Source: Gossypium raimondii | Lineage: Eukaryota; Streptophyta; Magnoliopsida; Malvales; Malvaceae | Length of the DNA stretch: 64,000 nt | Assembly: GCF_025698545.1 (NCBI RefSeq) | Contig: NC_068566.1 | Coordinates: 33,458,444-33,522,443, forward strand | Direction: 5' to 3' | Shown: piece after piece, positions 63,656-64,000 of the stretch | How the letters are laid out: each line of letters opens with the position of its first letter | Numbering within the stretch: position 1 is the stretch's first letter | The notes under the pieces: generated by a model | The model's database searches: none | What the model was told of the DNA's origin: nothing | What the model saw: the letters and a program-made list of their open reading frames with translations, nothing else | Translations under genes and position numbers: made by a program

Positions 63656-64000
63656 GTGGACTCTAGCCGTATGGGAAATCCAGCTTCCCACTTTGCTTAC
63701 GAGTTTTCCATTCTTTCAGGGTCGCACCACGTGTATGAGGCAACGGAGGATAGCTTCCTTCTTCTGTTGCATGTCTTGGAGGCAGGCTTCTACCTCTCTC
63801 TGTATCTTTTTTTCTGTAGCCTCTTCAATGACTATCATATTGCTCTCGGCCAACTTTCTGGTTTCTCCTGGTGCCTTGCCATGGTGTACTTTCTTGACAG
63901 CGCCAAGGCAGCGAGGTCCCTATGCTTTATGTCTTCTAACATTTTTATCAGCTGAAAAGGACTAACGTAGGGGAATTCGTAGGGTTCTACTATTTTTCCC
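63656..64000 (+). pseudogene. Gag-like 'putative gypsy type transposon' domain, cut by window edge
   Basis: One frame reads YEATEDSFLLLLHVLEAGFY, LSLYLFFCSLFNDYHIALGQ and LSGFSWCLAMVYFLD. The pattern of hydrophobic blocks, 'EAG...LPL.PF', 'Y.IAPGQL' and 'W' resembles the plant transposon family PF04195. That frame opens only at GTG 63656 and reaches a stop near 63956. A plausible start region (ATG at 63549, MVKMEGAHIQIVSASLTPVV) lies in a different frame. This suggests a frame shift near 63650, or an intron. The rest lies outside the window. Confidence 0.5.

Overview
The window looks like nuclear DNA of a flowering plant, most likely a mallow-family species and probably cotton (Gossypium). 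It is AT-rich. Its genes have GT-AG introns, including introns in 5' leaders, and encode plant proteins (HSP101, eS19, a plant-type MAM33). The long spaces between genes are filled with Gypsy LTRs, Mutator-like (MULE) and hAT-like elements of the kind common in cotton. The species call is inference from repeat style and protein similarity; no database was searched.

Five protein-coding genes are supported. On the minus strand: an ELM2 + SANT chromatin-type protein (5347-7252); ribosomal protein eS19/RPS19 (9775-11443); a 1761-residue low-complexity 'dentin sialophosphoprotein-like' plant protein in eight coding exons (19817-26948), with a 2.7-kb leader intron; and a MAM33/p32-type mitochondrial matrix protein (40773-43574). 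On the plus strand: cytosolic HSP101/ClpB1 (55365-58487), with heat-shock elements and a G-box upstream. They are independent housekeeping, chromatin and stress genes and form no operon-like unit. The RPS19 model is in frame throughout except at the end of exon 1, where one extra G separates the reading frame from a canonical GT donor.

Much of the rest is transposon. 1032-3040 is a long-inverted-repeat MULE-like relic. 11547-18470 is a four-level nest: an outer inverted-repeat element, inside it a MULE with a perfect 9-bp target duplication, inside that a solo LTR with a perfect 5-bp duplication, inside that another solo LTR. 31321-36756 holds degraded LTR sequence with a MITE in it. 37461-39290 is a hAT-like element interrupted by a second hAT-like element with perfect 12-bp ends and a perfect 8-bp duplication. 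43985-51270 is a composite MULE that carries a decayed plant-mobile-domain (PMD/MAIN-like) gene on the plus strand and a decayed MURA-type transposase on the minus strand. The two face each other across about 730 bp of telomere-like CCCTAA minisatellite. It abuts the 5' end of a minus-strand Gypsy element (51265-53931), recognisable by its LTR, an initiator-tRNA-Met primer site and the start of gag. The right edge contains a gag-like domain of the 'putative gypsy type transposon' family running off the window.

No wholly new biological system stands out. The most notable items are the composite PMD-MULE with its telomere-like core and repeated subterminal motif, the four-level nest, the RPS19 splice anomaly, and tandem repeats of unrelated sequence lying between the same conserved LTR blocks.
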